Assembly (NCBI GenBank): GCA_005893365.1
Contig: VBPB01000046.1
Coordinates: forward strand, 1-7,416
Length of the DNA: 7,416 nt
Source: Candidatus Eiseniibacteriota bacterium
Lineage (GTDB): Bacteria; Eisenbacteria; RBG-16-71-46
Direction: 5' to 3'
A program made the translations under genes and the position numbers. Below the pieces are notes generated by a model. That model did no database searches. It was not told the origin of the DNA and saw only the letters and a program-made list of their open reading frames with translations. Positions 5,978 to 7,416 of this stretch are shown here, piece by piece. Position 1 is the first letter of the stretch, and each line of letters begins with the position of its first letter.

Positions 5978-6958
5978 CTAGGCCAGCGAGATGACGCGCG
6001 TCACGTAGAGCGCCTCGTCGAGCGGCCCCTGGCTGCGGTCGCCGCGGCGCACCCGCTCGGTGAACTCGAGCATCAGCGGCGCGTACCACTCCGAGTGCGA
6101 GGAGTTGGCGCTCATCCCGCCCGGCAGCGTGAACTCCTCGGTCGCCGCCGCCTGCACCCGGATGCCGGTCTCGGTGCCGACCAGCTCGCCCTGCTCGCCC
6201 ACGAAGCGGAAGTAGATCTCGCGCTGTCGCGCCGCCCAGGTGAGGCTCACCTGCGCGACCACGCCGATGGCGTCGAGGGTCACGAACGCCGTGTCCTCGA
6301 CCTCGTAGCCGCGATGGAACAGCGTGCGCACCGTGGCCTGGACGGTGCGGGGCTCGCCCAGGACGGAACGGAGCTGATAGAAGATGTGGGCGCCGTGGTC
6401 GACCAGGATGCCGCCGCCGGAGAGGTCCGGGTCGGTGCGCCAGCGCGGGTCCCAGTGCGGGTTCCCCTCGTTCGCCGCCAGGCGCTGCACCCGGTACTCG
6501 GCGAGGTAGATGCGGCCGATGCGCGGCAGCAGCCCCTTCACCATCAGCCACTGCGGCGAGTAGTGATACTGATGGCAGGGCTGGAAGATCACGCCCGCCC
6601 GGCGCACCGCCTGACCGATGCGCAGCGCCGCGCTGAGCGTGTGCGAGAGCGGCTTCTCGCAGAACAGGTGCAGCCCCTTCCCCGCGGCCAGCTCGACCAG
6701 CTCGAGGTGGCTAGAGGGCGGCGTGCAGATGTCGCAGAAGTCGAGCCGCTCCTGCGCCATCAGATCTTCGGCGCAGGCATAGGTGCGGATCCCCGGGCAC
6801 AGCGCCCGGATGGCTTCCAGGTTGGGCGGCGACAGGTCGGCGACGGCGACCATCTCGACTTCGTCACGGAGTCGAGCGTCACCCATCCACTGCGGCGCGT
6901 GGCCCCGGAGCGCGATGTTGCCGGCGCCCAACAGGGCCCCCCGGAGCTTCACCGCCAT
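5978..6958 (-). CDS. Gfo/Idh/MocA family NAD(P)-dependent oxidoreductase
   Basis: 326 residues. These cytoplasmic enzymes oxidise or reduce sugars, cyclitols and related compounds with NAD(P). The N-terminal Rossmann fold has the dinucleotide loop GALLGAGNIALRGH (7-20) and the acidic strand end VAVADLSPPN (37-46). PPSSH (80-84) and the family motif CEKPLSHT (100-107, with Lys102) follow. The C-terminal alpha/beta domain carries the LVDHGAHIFYQLRSVLG motif (185-201), with His188 and His191 near the expected active site. ATG 6958 is chosen because GAGGG lies 3 bases upstream and the Rossmann strand begins at once; it overlaps the aminotransferase end by 10 bases, so the two are probably translationally coupled. 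The gene ends in two consecutive TAG codons, about ten residues before the family's usual C-terminus, and the missing tail seems to follow in frame. Substrate is unknown; the aminotransferase neighbour suggests supply of a keto intermediate. Confidence 0.94.
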   Translation of the reverse strand: MAVKLRGALLGAGNIALRGHAPQWMGDARLRDEVEMVAVADLSPPNLEAIRALCPGIRTYACAEDLMAQERLDFCDICTPPSSHLELVELAAGKGLHLFCEKPLSHTLSAALRIGQAVRRAGVIFQPCHQYHYSPQWLMVKGLLPRIGRIYLAEYRVQRLAANEGNPHWDPRWRTDPDLSGGGILVDHGAHIFYQLRSVLGEPRTVQATVRTLFHRGYEVEDTAFVTLDAIGVVAQVSLTWAARQREIYFRFVGEQGELVGTETGIRVQAAATEEFTLPGGMSANSSHSEWYAPLMLEFTERVRRGDRSQGPLDEALYVTRVISLA

Positions 6959-7416
6959 CCACCCTCGCGTCCGATCAGCGACCAGACCTCGTCCAGGATG
7001 CCGATCATGTTCTCGGCGGTGTCCTGGTCGACGGTCAGCGCGGGATTGACCCGGAAGTGCGGGTTGTACACCATGCTGATGAGTCCGCGCTTGAGACACT
7101 CCTGGAACATCCTCACGCACACCTTCTTGTCGAGCGGTTCACGGGTGGCGCGGTCCTTCACCATCTCGATGCCGATCAGCAGGCCCTTGCCGCCGACGTG
7201 GCCGATGAACTCGTGCCGCTGCGCCAGCTCGCGGAAGCGGCCCAGCATCCACTCGCCCACCTTGGCCGCGTTCTCGACCAGCCGCTCCTCCTCGATGACG
7301 GTCACGGCGGCGAGCGCCGCCGCCCCGGCCATCGGGTTGGCCCCGTAGCTGGAGCTGGATCCCGAGGGATTGCCCCAGGGCGGCGCCTGCGTGATCTCGG
7401 GGGTGGAGACCAGGCC
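6949..7416 (-). CDS. Class III PLP-dependent aminotransferase, C-terminal part (5' end off the window)
   Basis: 155 residues are visible, from the region just after the PLP-binding lysine to the stop TGA at 6951-6949. The fold-type I class III pattern is clear: a Ser-rich segment then YGANPMAGAAALAAV (the family's T..GNP..aAAALA), VIEEERLVENA, a long helix, then GHVGGKGLLIGIEMV (the family's V+G.GL+.G+E), and a final domain with a conserved arginine in HFRVNPALTVDQD. Relatives include 4-aminobutyrate, acetylornithine and other omega-amino-acid aminotransferases, which transfer an amino group between an amine or amino acid and a keto acid or aldehyde. The PLP-binding lysine lies outside the window, so activity cannot be confirmed. 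The 10-base overlap with the oxidoreductase indicates one operon; any promoter lies beyond the right edge. Confidence 0.94.
   Translation of the reverse strand, partial: GLVSTPEITQAPPWGNPSGSSSSYGANPMAGAAALAAVTVIEEERLVENAAKVGEWMLGRFRELAQRHEFIGHVGGKGLLIGIEMVKDRATREPLDKKVCVRMFQECLKRGLISMVYNPHFRVNPALTVDQDTAENMIGILDEVWSLIGREGGWR

Noticed and set aside
1..7416. CRISPR array, tRNA or rRNA gene, insertion sequence, phage or attachment sites
   Set aside because: No regularly spaced repeats, cloverleaf-like segments, transposase or integrase motifs, or terminal repeats were seen on either strand.

Overview
The window is very GC-rich DNA with a strong G/C third-position bias. It comes from a Gram-negative-type bacterium: two secreted outer-membrane beta-barrel genes sit on the left, followed by a long minus-strand operon. 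A PorT-like barrel, an M1-like peptidase with an unusual N-terminal region and the high GC together suggest a high-GC lineage of the FCB kind (for example Gemmatimonadota or Eisenbacteria). That assignment is inference, because no rRNA or other phylogenetic marker is present.

Layout. Positions 1-572 (minus) hold the N-terminal part of a PorT-like barrel gene that runs off the left edge and carries an apparent one-base frameshift near 424-427. Positions 573-1002 are a 430-base divergent intergenic region with a plausible promoter for the left gene. Positions 1003-1626 (plus) encode a small secreted barrel protein. Positions 1627-1714 separate convergent genes and hold two strong hairpins. From 1715 to the right edge everything is on the minus strand and tightly packed. 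In transcription order this is: a class III aminotransferase (cut by the right edge), a Gfo/Idh/MocA oxidoreductase (10-base overlap), a UPF0104/LPG-synthase-TM type flippase-like membrane protein, a CDP-alcohol phosphatidyltransferase (7-base gap), and a secreted M1-like metallopeptidase (14-base gap, GTG start).

How the genes may work together. The aminotransferase and NAD(P)-dependent oxidoreductase form a possible oxidise-and-aminate pair acting on a sugar, cyclitol or related small molecule. The CDP-alcohol phosphatidyltransferase would attach a polar head group to a lipid. The flippase-like protein could move a lipid or lipid-linked product across the inner membrane. A pathway for an amino-modified phospholipid or glycolipid head group is a reasonable hypothesis, but nothing in the sequence fixes the substrate.

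The most interesting local feature is at 5942-5980. The oxidoreductase ends at two tandem TAG codons, yet the next codons, in the same frame, read like the missing conserved Gfo/Idh C-terminal tail, and that frame stays open into the flippase gene. Two other points deserve attention: the M1-like peptidase keeps its zinc site but lacks the GAMEN motif and appears to lack the usual catalytic tyrosine, and the left-edge barrel gene is frameshifted.
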